A DNA stretch of 64,000 bases from Rhodoferax sp. (GCA_008015235.1 SSFF01000004.1:62001-126000), one strand, 5' to 3'. Counted from the first letter of the stretch, positions 36,071 to 44,850 are shown. Numbers and translations: made by a program. The notes: generated by a model from the letters alone, not told the origin.

Positions 36071-37306
36071 CTACCGAGGGCGCGCCCGCACAAAGGTGGA
36101 AGCCACAAATACCAGGGCGACGCCCCACACCAGCCAGACCACGGCCGCGCTGCCCCAAACATGCATGGCGGTGCCGGTGCCCAGCGGAACGGCGCTGGCT
36201 CCCACGTTCCACATCAACGAAATCAGACTGGCAGCCCGTACCAGTGCGGCGCCGTGGAACATTTCTCCGCTGGCCACCATCGACAGCGTGTAGATGGCCC
36301 CGGCGGCACCGCCCAGCAGGAACAGGAACACCTCCCAGCCCCAGGGGACGTTTACCAGCAGTGGCAGCAGCGGCAGCATCAGGCAGACCACCACGCCACA
36401 GGCACGGTGCACGCGCAAGCGCCCGTACCGGTCGGCCAGGTGGCCCGCCAGGTACTGCAGGCAGGCATCGCCCGCCAGCACGATGGACGCGGAGGCCAAT
36501 GCACGCGATTGGGACAGGCCCTGGTCCATGGCGAACAGGGGCAGAAAGCTCAGGGCTATGTGGTCGAAAGCCGCGAAGAACACGGTGCCTACCAGAATGG
36601 CCGGGGCAGTGCGTGCAATGCTGAACCAGCCCGCCTGCGCCTCCTTGCCCTGCGCTGCCGTGGCTTGCTGGCTGGGCAGCACGTCGGTCCGCCCGGCCAG
36701 CAAGCCCGGAGCACCGAGTGCGAACACCAGACCGCAGAGCACGAAGGCGTAGCCGGTCAGGTCGATCAGCACGTTGGCCAGCAAGGGCCCCACGATCTGG
36801 CACAGGGTGAAGGTGGTGGTGTAGACCGCCACCAGGCGTCCGCGCAGTGCATCGGGCGCGATTTCGTTGATCCACGACTCGCCCAGTACAAAAAACGGTG
36901 CCATGGAGAGGCCAAACAGAAAGCGCAATGCCGCCCAGCCAGGCAATGCATCGATGGCGTCCAGCGGTACCAGGCTTGCCATGGCCAGCAGCAGGCAGGC
37001 CAGCATGGTGTTGCGACGGCCCAGCCTGGCAGCGATGGTGGGGGTGAGCAGGGTACCCGCCACACCGCCCAGGGCGGTGGCGACTGAAATCCATCCAATG
37101 ATGTCGGTGCCATGTCCCCGCTGCGTCAAAAGCAAGGACGTCAGGGGCAGGGTGGCACCCCAGCCTATGCCGAGTATGGCCACGCTGATCGTGACAGTGA
37201 AGAAGTCGCGGCGAACCGGGGCGGGAAGGTGCATGGGAGCGCTAGTGTCGCCCACGCTGGCATTCTTTCCTGGTGCCAATTGGCGCTGTTTCCTTGCCCT
37301 CAGCAT
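36071..37306 (-). CDS. MFS transporter (YcaD/quinolone-resistance-like)
   Basis: This is a twelve-helix major-facilitator permease of 387-411 residues. LTSLLLTQRGHGTDIIGW, the loop-2/3 segment ARLGRRN and RFLFGLSMAPFFVLGESWINE are typical of the YcaD/UMF-type group. I give the long start (ATG 37306), but the ATG at 37234 (MHLPAPVRRDFF) is equally plausible and would remove a polar 24-residue leader; neither has a clear ribosome site. The kinase gene upstream is on the same strand, 18 bp away. The substrate is unknown. Confidence 0.82.
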   Translation of the reverse strand: MLRARKQRQLAPGKNASVGDTSAPMHLPAPVRRDFFTVTISVAILGIGWGATLPLTSLLLTQRGHGTDIIGWISVATALGGVAGTLLTPTIAARLGRRNTMLACLLLAMASLVPLDAIDALPGWAALRFLFGLSMAPFFVLGESWINEIAPDALRGRLVAVYTTTFTLCQIVGPLLANVLIDLTGYAFVLCGLVFALGAPGLLAGRTDVLPSQQATAAQGKEAQAGWFSIARTAPAILVGTVFFAAFDHIALSFLPLFAMDQGLSQSRALASASIVLAGDACLQYLAGHLADRYGRLRVHRACGVVVCLMLPLLPLLVNVPWGWEVFLFLLGGAAGAIYTLSMVASGEMFHGAALVRAASLISLMWNVGASAVPLGTGTAMHVWGSAAVVWLVWGVALVFVASTFVRARPR

Positions 37307-37324
37307 GGGCTAGGAAACGGTTCG

Positions 37325-38812
37325 TCAGTGCGTGTTGCGCGGAGCCTGGTTTTGGCGCTGGCAGCCTGGCCGGTCGTGGTTCCAGTTTTGGAGGTCAGGG
37401 GCGCACTTGCGGATCACGTCCTTGCCTTCGATGGTGCAGGTCACGCGCAAGGCAAAGGGGAGGTCGCTGCAGGCGAACTGGCGCTGCGGCGCGCTGGGCT
37501 GCGGTGTCTCCTTGCGCCCGCCGGCCGTGGATTTGTTGGTTTCACCAGGGGGCGTTGACTTGATCTTGGCGGGTGCGGTGGCCGTAGGCGAGGCCGCTGC
37601 CTGGGGGGCTTTGGCCGTGTCGGCCACTGGCCTGGTGGCCCGGTCCCAGGTGGCGTAGGCAAACACGCCCAGCACCGCTATGGCCGCACCTGCCAGCAGC
37701 ACTGGCAGGCGCGCACGGTTCGGCACCTTGGCTTCTGCGCTGGCTGATGGAGCATCCGTCGGTCCATCCAGCCGGACCGTGTCGCCGTCGTGGCCCTCGG
37801 CTTGCACACGGGCTTTGCGCGCGCTTGGCGGTGCTGCCTGCTCACCGAGGAATACCGGTCGGAAAGCCGCCACGCTTTGCGGGCGATGGCGCTCGTCCAC
37901 AGCCAGGGCCCAGTCGATCATCCGGAGGAATTCGCTGGAGTAGCGACCCGCCGCCACGTCAGCGGCCGCGGGAAGGCAGTCGTCCTGAATACGTGAAGGG
38001 GCCTCCACGGGCTTGTGCCCGGTCACCAGCCAGTACAGCACACCACCCACGGCATACAGGTCGCTCCAGGGGCCCTGCGCACCGCGGGCGTGGTATTGCT
38101 CGAACGGGGCAAAGCCTGGGGTCACCATGCTGGTCACGTCCCCGGAGCCGGCCTGGGTGTGGGGGCGTGCGGACCCGAAGTCGAGCAAGACCAGGCTGGT
38201 ATTGCTGTCGCGCACATAGATGTTGCTGGGCTTGATGTCGCGGTGCACCATGCCGGCCTTGTGCACCTGCTCCAGACCATCCAGGAGGCCGGCAAACATG
38301 CGCCGCAGCTGGGCTTCATCGACCGGGCCGTGGGCCTTGATCCAGTGGCGCAGGGGCTGGCCCTGCTCGTAGTCCATCACCATGTAGGCGGTGTTGTTGG
38401 CCTCGAAAAAGCGGTTCACCCGCACGATGTGCGGGTGGCGAAAGCTGGCCAGCACACGGGTTTCGGCCAGAAAGCGTGCCAAGCCGTCGCGGTAGTCGTC
38501 GGCGTGTGCGCTGCTGCGCGGCACCACCTGCTGCCCGTCGGCGCGTGTCGCCCACTCCCCCGGCAGGTATTCCTTGATGGCGACCTGGCACTGCAGGTGC
38601 TTGTCATGGGCCAGGTAGGTAATGCCAAAGCCGCCCACACCCAGCACCGCTTCGATGGTGTATTCCTGAAGCGCAGTACCCACCGGCAGGGCGCTCGGGT
38701 GCGCGGACTGGGGGGCAGGCTGGTCCAAGTCCAGATCTACCGTGCCAGCGGCTGACGACAGGGGATGGGATTGCACCGCGGCGTTTGTGCCCGATGGCGT
38801 GGATGGGGTCAT
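37325..38812 (-). CDS. membrane Ser/Thr protein kinase (Hanks type)
   Basis: The 495-residue protein carries a complete Hanks-type kinase domain (about 50-320). It has the glycine loop LGVGGFGITYLA (57-68), Lys80 in VAIKEYLPGEW, the catalytic loop HRDIKPSN (190-197), DFGSAR (211-216) and the activation segment PGFAPFEQY. A membrane helix follows (LPVLLAGAAIAVLGVFAYATW, split at about 385-405). A Pro/Ala/Thr linker then leads to a small outer domain with four cysteines. No phosphatase or FHA partner is adjacent. It is followed on the same strand by an MFS gene. Role unknown; the outer domain may be sensory. Confidence 0.88.
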   Translation of the reverse strand: MTPSTPSGTNAAVQSHPLSSAAGTVDLDLDQPAPQSAHPSALPVGTALQEYTIEAVLGVGGFGITYLAHDKHLQCQVAIKEYLPGEWATRADGQQVVPRSSAHADDYRDGLARFLAETRVLASFRHPHIVRVNRFFEANNTAYMVMDYEQGQPLRHWIKAHGPVDEAQLRRMFAGLLDGLEQVHKAGMVHRDIKPSNIYVRDSNTSLVLLDFGSARPHTQAGSGDVTSMVTPGFAPFEQYHARGAQGPWSDLYAVGGVLYWLVTGHKPVEAPSRIQDDCLPAAADVAAGRYSSEFLRMIDWALAVDERHRPQSVAAFRPVFLGEQAAPPSARKARVQAEGHDGDTVRLDGPTDAPSASAEAKVPNRARLPVLLAGAAIAVLGVFAYATWDRATRPVADTAKAPQAAASPTATAPAKIKSTPPGETNKSTAGGRKETPQPSAPQRQFACSDLPFALRVTCTIEGKDVIRKCAPDLQNWNHDRPGCQRQNQAPRNTH

Positions 38813-38992
38813 GGGTCCAACATGAATGCGAGGGAGGCATTCTAAGACTGGGCTTCTTTCCCCGCTGGCATTTGAACCACGGAAGAGAGCGGGCGGGCTT
38901 GTCGATCAGATTCAGCTATGACCACAGTCCTGGTGGTAGGAAGCTGCGCTTATCGATTGGCTGCAGAAGGCTGTTAGTGGCCATTCCATGCG

Positions 38993-39337
38993 CTAAATAT
39001 TTTCCGAAATTAGGGGCTTAATCAGTAGCCAGGCAAGTAGCACCAAGGCCGCAGCAAAGCACGCGATAGCTATTCCCAAAACAGCGGCTTGAGCTTCTGT
39101 TGGAAAAACCCTCAACATTACATCTCCTACCTCACACAGCAAGCGACTCCTAGAACTAGTCTCGCTCGCACACGTACTAGCGCTGACTCCCTTGTAGGAA
39201 AAGACCTGCATGGCATCGAGAGCGAAGAGGATGGCAATCCCCATTAGTAAGAGCGCCCCGATTACGCGAAATGCTGGTCGAACGGATGATTCAAGTGGTG
39301 GTTGCATGAGCATACTAACTGTCGCTGTGATGTTCAT
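38993..39337 (-). CDS. small membrane protein, unknown function (cassette-like)
   Basis: The 114-residue product has two likely membrane helices (about 26-46, GALLLMGIAILFALDAMQV; and about 85-108, VLGIAIACFAAALVLLAWLL). A hydrophilic loop with Cys residues lies between them. Its GC content and codon use are more AT-rich than its neighbours, and I recognise no family. It starts 45 bases beyond the attC-like site, in the same orientation as the next two small genes, which is the spacing of an integron cassette. A second in-frame ATG (MLMQPP) is a possible start. Confidence 0.6.
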   Translation of the reverse strand: MNITATVSMLMQPPLESSVRPAFRVIGALLLMGIAILFALDAMQVFSYKGVSASTCASETSSRSRLLCEVGDVMLRVFPTEAQAAVLGIAIACFAAALVLLAWLLIKPLISENI

Positions 39338-39381
39338 CGAATCCGCCGCCTAGAGGACACGGCTGCAGGCTGGAAGCAGTC

Positions 39382-39470
39382 GTTCAACGTTGGCGCTGCC
39401 CGGCACGCAACCCGTGCCGCGAAGCGGCAGTCTTCGGTTGCGTGTCCGTGCCGAGCAAGAAGTTAGAACG
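39382..39470 (-). repeat. integron attC-like recombination site
   Basis: On the minus strand the segment opens with TTCTAAC (39469-39463) and closes with the core GTTGAAC (39388-39382), which fits GTTRRRY. Inside, GGACACGCAACC and GGTTGCGTGCC pair with one unpaired base, and GCTCGGC pairs imperfectly with GCCGGGC; a small GCCGC-GAA-GCGGC-type hairpin forms the tip. The 137-residue gene ends nine bases before it and the 114-residue gene starts 45 bases after it. The TTCTAAC end deviates from RYYYAAC at its first base. Confidence 0.6.
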
Positions 39471-39478
39471 GAAACAAC

Positions 39479-39892
39479 TCACTTGCCGACTCCGCCACTA
39501 GACCAAACCCTTTCGGAAAATCCAATTTCGAACTCAAACGCACTGATCGAAAAATCGCGTTCGTATAAAGATGAACAGTATGCATGCAAGGCGTCACACA
39601 TCATTTTCTGAAGCAGTTCGTGACTTGTTTTGAACTCGTCCATCACTCGAACCGCATACACATTGACGTTGTAACGGCCAAAACAGTCGGGCCAAGAGGC
39701 AGAGACTTGAACTTCACCGTGCCCTATCGCATCTGTCAACACAAGGTCAACGCCTTTCCATCCTGGCCCACCACCTTCTGCAACGACACTAAGGCGAATG
39801 GAACTCTCGTTATCCAGCCATTTTGCACTCAACAATCCTAGCGATTCGTCAATATGGGTCAGCGTGAACACTAGATTTTTTTCGAATTTCAT
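39479..39892 (-). CDS. hypothetical protein (cassette-like)
   Basis: I do not recognise this 137-residue soluble protein. It reads MKFEKNLVFTLTHIDESLG at the start, is mixed alpha/beta by eye, and ends FSERVWSSGGVGK. Its base composition is lower in GC than the flanking housekeeping genes. The stop lies nine bases from the attC-like site and the gene is on the same strand as its two small neighbours. Immunity-type proteins of similar size and style are common in cassettes, but nothing here proves that role. Confidence 0.6.
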   Translation of the reverse strand: MKFEKNLVFTLTHIDESLGLLSAKWLDNESSIRLSVVAEGGGPGWKGVDLVLTDAIGHGEVQVSASWPDCFGRYNVNVYAVRVMDEFKTSHELLQKMMCDALHAYCSSLYERDFSISAFEFEIGFSERVWSSGGVGK

Positions 39893-40020
39893 GTCGTTTC
39901 ATACAGGTATAACAATTTCGACAAATACCGCACTCGAATGGACAACACACTGGTGGTAATGCATGGCGCTTTCACGCCGTTTCCGGTGATTTTTGGGTGA
40001 CCGCTATCGCTGCAAATCTG

Positions 40021-40305
40021 CTATTCGTAACTTCGCCCGGCCCATAAAAACATTGCAAATTGTTGCCAAGGATTGACTGACTTTGGACCTGGTCTGGCAC
40101 CAAAGTCTGAGTCTTCAACCCAGGAACATGCCGCGGACAAAAAATCCTTCAGCGTAGTATTTTCCCAACCGCCTGTTTCCATCCACGGCTGCACTGAGCC
40201 TTTAGCCTTTGATGGCGCATCTGCGGCCATTCGCTCAGCAAATCGAATGAACGACTGCTCGTCGCAGACAGTTCCAAGTGCTTCAGGAAGAGTGTTTTCA
40301 ACCAT
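40021..40305 (-). CDS. DUF7660-like small protein
   Basis: The 94-residue product from the ATG at 40305 reads MVENTLPEALGTVCDEQSFI at the start. It contains WENTTLKDFLSAACSWVED and ends PWQQFAMFLWAGRSYE, a pattern I associate with DUF7660 proteins. A longer open frame to 40449 is possible but its extra residues look non-coding. Function is unknown. No attC-like site is visible in the 128 bp between it and the 137-residue gene. Confidence 0.55.
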   Translation of the reverse strand: MVENTLPEALGTVCDEQSFIRFAERMAADAPSKAKGSVQPWMETGGWENTTLKDFLSAACSWVEDSDFGARPGPKSVNPWQQFAMFLWAGRSYE

Positions 40306-40498
40306 GTCGCGAGTTGTGTTTGTCTGTCCGCATTGGCGGCGATGCCGATTGTGAAGGTCGGTGTGTGTCCTGTAAATCACCCATTTGGGTGAGTTCGCGG
40401 AATGTCTCCTTCCGCTACAAAGCCGAAGTCCGGGGAACCAACACCGCACGTTTGTCTTGCACTGTTATCGGAAGGGTAAAAGAACGTGCCGTTGGCAT

Positions 40499-42481
40499 TC
40501 ACCGCCCCCGCAAGAACAGCCCATCCAGCTCCTTCATGCTGAGCTGGCGCCAGGTGGGGCGGCCGTGGTTGCACTGGTCACTCCGTTCCGTTTCTTCCAT
40601 CTGGCGCAGCAGGGCGTTCATTTCTTCGAGGGTCAGGCGGCGGTTGGCGCGCACGGCGCCGTGGCAGGCCATGGTGGCCAGCAGTTCGTTGTGGGCGCGC
40701 TGGAGCACGGTGCTGGCGTCGTGGGTGGCCAGTTCGGCCAGCACGCTGCGCGCCAGTTCCACGGCGTTGCCTTGGGCCAAGGAGCTGGGCACGGCGCGCA
40801 CGGCCAGGGTCTTGGCCGAGAACGGCGACACTTCCAGCCCGAGCTGGTGCAAGGCCTCGACATGGGCCTCTGCTGTGGCCACTTCCTCGGGCGTGGCGGC
40901 AAAAGTGGCAGGCACCAGCAGCGGCTGGCTCGGGATGGCTTTGGCACTGCCATCGGTGCCGAGCTGCTTCTTCAGGCGTTCGTAGACGATGCGCTCGTGC
41001 GCGGCGTGCATGTCCACCAGCACCAAGCCCTGGGCGTTTTCGGCCAGGATGTAGACGCCGTGCAGCTGGGCAATGGCGCGGCCCAGGGGCCAGATTTGCG
41101 CGGGGCTGCTGGGAGGCCAAGGGTTTTGCTCCGTGTCCCCCGCACGCTGCGCGTGCTCCTCCTTAACCTGCGCAAAACCCTGGGCCTCCCAGCCGCTGGA
41201 GGCGCCGGTGTCGGGGCTGGACCGCCACAGGGCGCCCACGTCTTCGACCCGGTGCTGCACCATGCTTGGCGCGTAGCTACCGCCAGTCGCTACGAAATTC
41301 ATAGCTGTCTGTGCACGGTATTCGCGGGCCAGAGGCTGATTTGGCTCTGAAAATGCGGTCTGGACCGAACTCGATGCCACTTCGGCCAAAGTCGGCTGCT
41401 GGGGCACAGCGCTGCCTGCCAGCGCCGAGCGCGGCGCCGCCAGTGCGTTTTCCACGGCGTGGCGCACGGCCTGGTGCACTTCGCGGCTGTCGCGGAAACG
41501 CACCTCGATCTTGGTGGGGTGCACGTTCACGTCCACACGTGTGGGGTCCATTTCCACATACAGGGCGTACACCGGCTGCTTGTGGCCGTGCAGCACGTCT
41601 TCATAGGCGCTGCGGGCGGCGTGGGTCAGTACCTTGTCGCGCACAAAACGGCCGTTGACGTAGCAGAACTGCTGGTCGGCGCGCGAGCGCGCGGCGTCGG
41701 GCACACCGGCGCGGCCCCACACCCGCACCGGCACACCGTTGGCGCCGGTGGTTTGGAAATCGACTTCGACCGACTGTTCCAGAAACTCGGCCCCCAACAC
41801 GTCGCGTAGGCGCTGGGCCAGGGCGGCGCTGGGTTCGGACGCGGTGGTGCGGCGCCACTGTTCGACCAGCTTGCCTTCGCTCCAGATGGCAAAGCCCACG
41901 TCGGGCCGCGCCAGGGCGTGGCGGCGCACGGCTTCCACGCAGTGGGCCAGCTCGGTGGCGTCGGTCTTCAGGAACTTGCGCCGCGCCGGGGTGCTGAAGA
42001 ACAGTTCCTTCACTTCCACCGTGGTGCCTGTGGCGCGGGCCACAGGGCGCAGTTCGCCGGTGCGGCCGTCCAACAAATAGGCATCATTTATGCCGCTAGC
42101 CCGCGAAAGTATTGCGCAGTCAGCTATGGAGTTGATAGCAGCCAGGGCCTCGCCGCGAAACCCCATGGTGGCCACCGACTCCAGCTCGGACAAGTTGGCA
42201 ATCTTGCTGGTGGCGTGGCGCTTGAATGCGATGGGCAGTTCGTCGCGCAATATGCCGGCGCCGTCGTCCTCCACGCTGATCAGGCGCACGCCTCCGGCCA
42301 GCAGGCGCACGGTAATCTGGCTGGCCCCGGCGTCCAGCGCGTTGTCCACCAGTTCGCGCACCACCGAAGCGGGGCGTTCCACCACTTCACCGGCGGCAAT
42401 CTGGCTGATGAGCTCGTCGGGTAGCTCGCGGATCGGTCGGCGTTGGGGCGGTGGCGTGGGGGGCAGGGCAGGGGCGTTCAC
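40499..42481 (-). CDS. mutL: DNA mismatch repair protein MutL
   Basis: MutL couples MutS mismatch recognition to MutH or nicking and UvrD. The 660-residue protein starts at a GTG (42481). The GHKL ATPase domain shows LISQIAAGEVVERPASVVREL, DNALDAGA, EDDGAGI and TMGFRGEALAAI. The transducer domain follows, then a linker, and the carboxyl dimerisation domain contains DMHAAHERIVYERL and ATMACHGAVRANR. Two copies of the dispersed element are read in frame: about residues 115-134 just after GFRGEAL, and about 379-398 in the linker. The carboxyl end abuts the low-GC cassette-like patch. Confidence 0.96.
   Translation of the reverse strand: MNAPALPPTPPPQRRPIRELPDELISQIAAGEVVERPASVVRELVDNALDAGASQITVRLLAGGVRLISVEDDGAGILRDELPIAFKRHATSKIANLSELESVATMGFRGEALAAINSIADCAILSRASGINDAYLLDGRTGELRPVARATGTTVEVKELFFSTPARRKFLKTDATELAHCVEAVRRHALARPDVGFAIWSEGKLVEQWRRTTASEPSAALAQRLRDVLGAEFLEQSVEVDFQTTGANGVPVRVWGRAGVPDAARSRADQQFCYVNGRFVRDKVLTHAARSAYEDVLHGHKQPVYALYVEMDPTRVDVNVHPTKIEVRFRDSREVHQAVRHAVENALAAPRSALAGSAVPQQPTLAEVASSSVQTAFSEPNQPLAREYRAQTAMNFVATGGSYAPSMVQHRVEDVGALWRSSPDTGASSGWEAQGFAQVKEEHAQRAGDTEQNPWPPSSPAQIWPLGRAIAQLHGVYILAENAQGLVLVDMHAAHERIVYERLKKQLGTDGSAKAIPSQPLLVPATFAATPEEVATAEAHVEALHQLGLEVSPFSAKTLAVRAVPSSLAQGNAVELARSVLAELATHDASTVLQRAHNELLATMACHGAVRANRRLTLEEMNALLRQMEETERSDQCNHGRPTWRQLSMKELDGLFLRGR
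41289..41345 (+). repeat. dispersed palindromic element, copy in mutL linker
   Basis: The plus strand reads GCTACGAAATTCATAGC, TGTCTGTGCACGGTATTC, GCGGGCCAGAGGC and TGATTTGGC. The 57-bp copy encodes about NQPLAREYRAQTAMNFVA on the mutL strand, inside the variable linker. Confidence 0.75.
42081..42139 (-). repeat. dispersed palindromic element, copy in mutL ATPase domain
   Basis: On the minus strand GCTATCAACTCCATAGC (42139-42123), TGACTGCGCAATACTTTC, GCGGGCTAGCGGC and ATAAATGATGCC follow the shared order. It encodes about INSIADCAILSRASGINDAY, directly behind the conserved GFRGEALA motif. Confidence 0.7.
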
Positions 42482-42525
42482 CCGAAGGATTTTAGGGGGA
42501 TGGGGGGCGGGGATAATCCGCCCCC

Positions 42526-43176
42526 ATGGAACTTATTGCTTTTCTGATCGACTTCATCCTGCACGTGGACAAACACTTGGAAGTGTTTGTCCAGACCTAC
42601 GGTACCTGGGTGTACGCGCTGCTCTTTCTCATCATCTTCGTGGAGACTGGCATGGTGGTCATGCCCTTCCTGCCCGGCGATTCGCTGCTGTTTGTGGTGG
42701 GGGCGCTGGCGGGGGCAGGTTTCATGAGCTTTCCGCTGGTGGTGGCTTTGCTGTTCGTGGCCGCTGCGTTGGGCGATCAGCTGAACTATTCCATCGGACG
42801 CTATTTCGGCCCCAAGGTGTTCCAGTGGGAGAACTCGCGCTTCTTCAATCGCGCAGCGTTCGATGCGGCGCACAACTTCTATGAACGCTACGGCGGCTTC
42901 ACCATCATCGCCGCCCGCTTCATGCCGTTCTTGCGCACGTTTGCGCCCTTTGTCGGTGGCGTGGCGGAAATGAACCGCGCCAAGTTCACCTTGTTCAACG
43001 TGGTGGGCGCCGCGCTGTGGGTGGTCGGCATCGTCACCATCGGCTACCTGTTCGGCAATATCCCGCTGGTCAAGGAGCACATGGAAAAGGTAATCTGGGC
43101 CATGATCCTCATCCCCGGCCTGGTGGTGCTGTTCGGAGCGTGGAAGGCCCGCCGCAAGGCGGCAGCCCTTAGCTGA
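42526..43176 (+). CDS. DedA-family membrane protein (VTT domain)
   Basis: This 216-residue inner-membrane protein has about five membrane segments and belongs to the DedA/VTT family, implicated in recycling of undecaprenyl phosphate and other lipid carriers. Signatures are FVETGMVVMPFLPGDSLLFV (about 38-57) and FIIAARFMPFLRTFAPFVGG-like TIIAARFMPFLRTFAPFVGG. The start ATG at 42526 is divergent from mutL across 44 bp. Its last eight bases overlap the convergent ROK gene. Confidence 0.9.
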   Translation: MELIAFLIDFILHVDKHLEVFVQTYGTWVYALLFLIIFVETGMVVMPFLPGDSLLFVVGALAGAGFMSFPLVVALLFVAAALGDQLNYSIGRYFGPKVFQWENSRFFNRAAFDAAHNFYERYGGFTIIAARFMPFLRTFAPFVGGVAEMNRAKFTLFNVVGAALWVVGIVTIGYLFGNIPLVKEHMEKVIWAMILIPGLVVLFGAWKARRKAAALS

Positions 43177-44401
43177 CCTTCAGAAACAAATCCTGGTCGG
43201 GGGCGAAGTTGGCGTGCAGCGGCAGCAGCGCGCCGCCCAGTGCCCGCGCATCCGGCCCGGTAGTGCCGGCCACGACCGAAGTGGGCCACAGGCCTTCCCA
43301 GTTGTAGTGCGCCAGAGCCGCCGTGGTCTGCGCAATCACCAGGTCGAGCACGGCCCGTGAGAACGAGCCGTCGATGACCACCGCGTCCACGTCCAGGAAC
43401 GCGGTGCCGCTGACGATGCTGTGCGCCAGCGCATTGGCAGCCTTGGCTATCCAGGCTTGCGTTTCCACCAGGTAGGGTTCGGACAGGGCGCGTTCATCGT
43501 AGGCGGCACTGGGGTCGAGATGCAGTGCCAGGTAGCGCTGCTCCAGGTCCCACAGTGAAGCCCGGGTGACCAGCTGCTCTGCGGTGTGCACTTCTCCCCC
43601 CAGCCCCATGGGCAGCGAGGCCACGGCGCCGGCATTGCCGTGCTTGCCGGTGTGCAGGTGCGAATTGATGACCAAGCCGCCGCCCACAAAGGTGTCGATA
43701 AACAGGTACAGAAAGCTCTTGATATCGCGCCCGCGCCCGCCTACGAGTTCGGCCACACAGGCCGCCGCCGTGTCCTTGGCGAAGATGACCGGGGCCTCGG
43801 TCATGCGCTGCACTTCGGCACGCAGATCGATGGTGTTCCATTGCTGGGACTGGTTCTCCGACAAGCCCAGCATGCGGTGCCAGCCACCCAGTTGGAACGG
43901 CGCCGCCACACCCACGCCCACCAGGCGTTCGGCCAGGGGCCCCAGGCTGTTGCTCAGGGCCGCAATGTTGTCCTGGATGGCAGGCAGCAGTTGCCCCAGG
44001 TCTGGGAAAGCGTAATCCAGGCTGCGGCGTTCACGCACCGCGCCGGTGAAGTCCACCAGCAGCCAGTCGGCACTGCGCCGTCCGATCTTCAGGCCCAGCG
44101 AAAAGGCACCATCCGGATTCAGCGCCAGCGGCACCGAGGGTTGGCCGATGCGCCCGCGCACGCGCTCCTGGCGCAGCAGCAGGCCGTCTTCCTCCAGCCG
44201 CGTGGTGATGAGACCAATGGTCTGGGCCGTGAGTCCGGTGAGTCGCGCCACCTCGGCCTTGGGCAGGGCGCCATGCAGGCGTATGGCCTGCAGCACCACG
44301 CGTTCGTTGAAGGCACGCATGCCCACATGGTTGGACCCACGCGGACGCAGCGGGGCCGGGGCTGCGGGCGTGGATTCCAGAGTGGGCAAAGTCGAGGTCA
44401 T
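43169..44401 (-). CDS. ROK-family transcriptional repressor
   Basis: This 410-residue regulator has an amino-terminal winged helix (about 25-90, GALPKAEVARLTGLTAQTIG) followed by a ROK sugar-binding/kinase-like domain (FIDTFVGGGLVINSHLHTG...GNAGAVASLP). The usual ROK zinc motif CxCGxxGC is not visible. Its ATG overlaps the mutarotase stop by four bases, so it is the last gene of the sugar import operon and is the likely repressor of that operon, released by a sugar or sugar phosphate. The effector is unknown. Confidence 0.9.
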   Translation of the reverse strand: MTSTLPTLESTPAAPAPLRPRGSNHVGMRAFNERVVLQAIRLHGALPKAEVARLTGLTAQTIGLITTRLEEDGLLLRQERVRGRIGQPSVPLALNPDGAFSLGLKIGRRSADWLLVDFTGAVRERRSLDYAFPDLGQLLPAIQDNIAALSNSLGPLAERLVGVGVAAPFQLGGWHRMLGLSENQSQQWNTIDLRAEVQRMTEAPVIFAKDTAAACVAELVGGRGRDIKSFLYLFIDTFVGGGLVINSHLHTGKHGNAGAVASLPMGLGGEVHTAEQLVTRASLWDLEQRYLALHLDPSAAYDERALSEPYLVETQAWIAKAANALAHSIVSGTAFLDVDAVVIDGSFSRAVLDLVIAQTTAALAHYNWEGLWPTSVVAGTTGPDARALGGALLPLHANFAPDQDLFLKVS

Positions 44402-44850
44402 GGGCGCAGATTGTCCCCTATGACTCCCTTGCGCAGAATGAAGTTGCCAAAGGGCTGGCGCTCACCGGTCAGGACCACGGCAAAGGCGTCGCGGGCCCGG
44501 TCGTAGAAGGCAAAGCGCTCCAACCCTTCGGCACTTTGGCCACCTTGCAGCAGCGGGTTCACCTGGGCCAGCACCTCACGCTGCAGGCCCGACTGGTAGT
44601 CGTTGGGCTGGTCGCTGACCTGCATGTAGGCCACCGGGTGTTCCACGTCGGTGGCCAGCGGCAGCAGGTCGGTGATGGCCTTCACCACCTCGGCCATGCC
44701 GGAACCGGGCAGGCGCAGCACCGGCTTGCCGGCGGCGATGCGCACTGCGGTGAAGTTGGCGTCGGCCAGTACCAGCGCATCGTCGTGGCCCATTTCCATC
44801 AGCGTTTTCAGCAGCTCGGGCGTGAGCAGGGGGGAGATGCCTTTAAGCAT
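44398..44850 (-). CDS. RbsD/FucU-family sugar mutarotase
   Basis: This 150-residue protein matches E. coli FucU: MLKGISPLLTPELLKTLMEMGHDDALVLADANF parallels the FucU start (shown as residues 1-33, not in one run elsewhere), and RFAFYDRARDAFAVVLTGER with GNFILRKGV closes it. These enzymes speed the interconversion of sugar anomers in the cytoplasm before kinase action. It overlaps the ATPase gene by eight bases and the ROK gene by four. The particular sugar (fucose, ribose, fructose) is not settled. Confidence 0.88.
   Translation of the reverse strand: MLKGISPLLTPELLKTLMEMGHDDALVLADANFTAVRIAAGKPVLRLPGSGMAEVVKAITDLLPLATDVEHPVAYMQVSDQPNDYQSGLQREVLAQVNPLLQGGQSAEGLERFAFYDRARDAFAVVLTGERQPFGNFILRKGVIGDNLRP

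Noticed and set aside
39403-39428. Hairpins near 39400 read as a simple terminator
   Set aside because: There is no T-run, and the end motifs together with the long-range pairing and gene spacing fit an attC-like site better.
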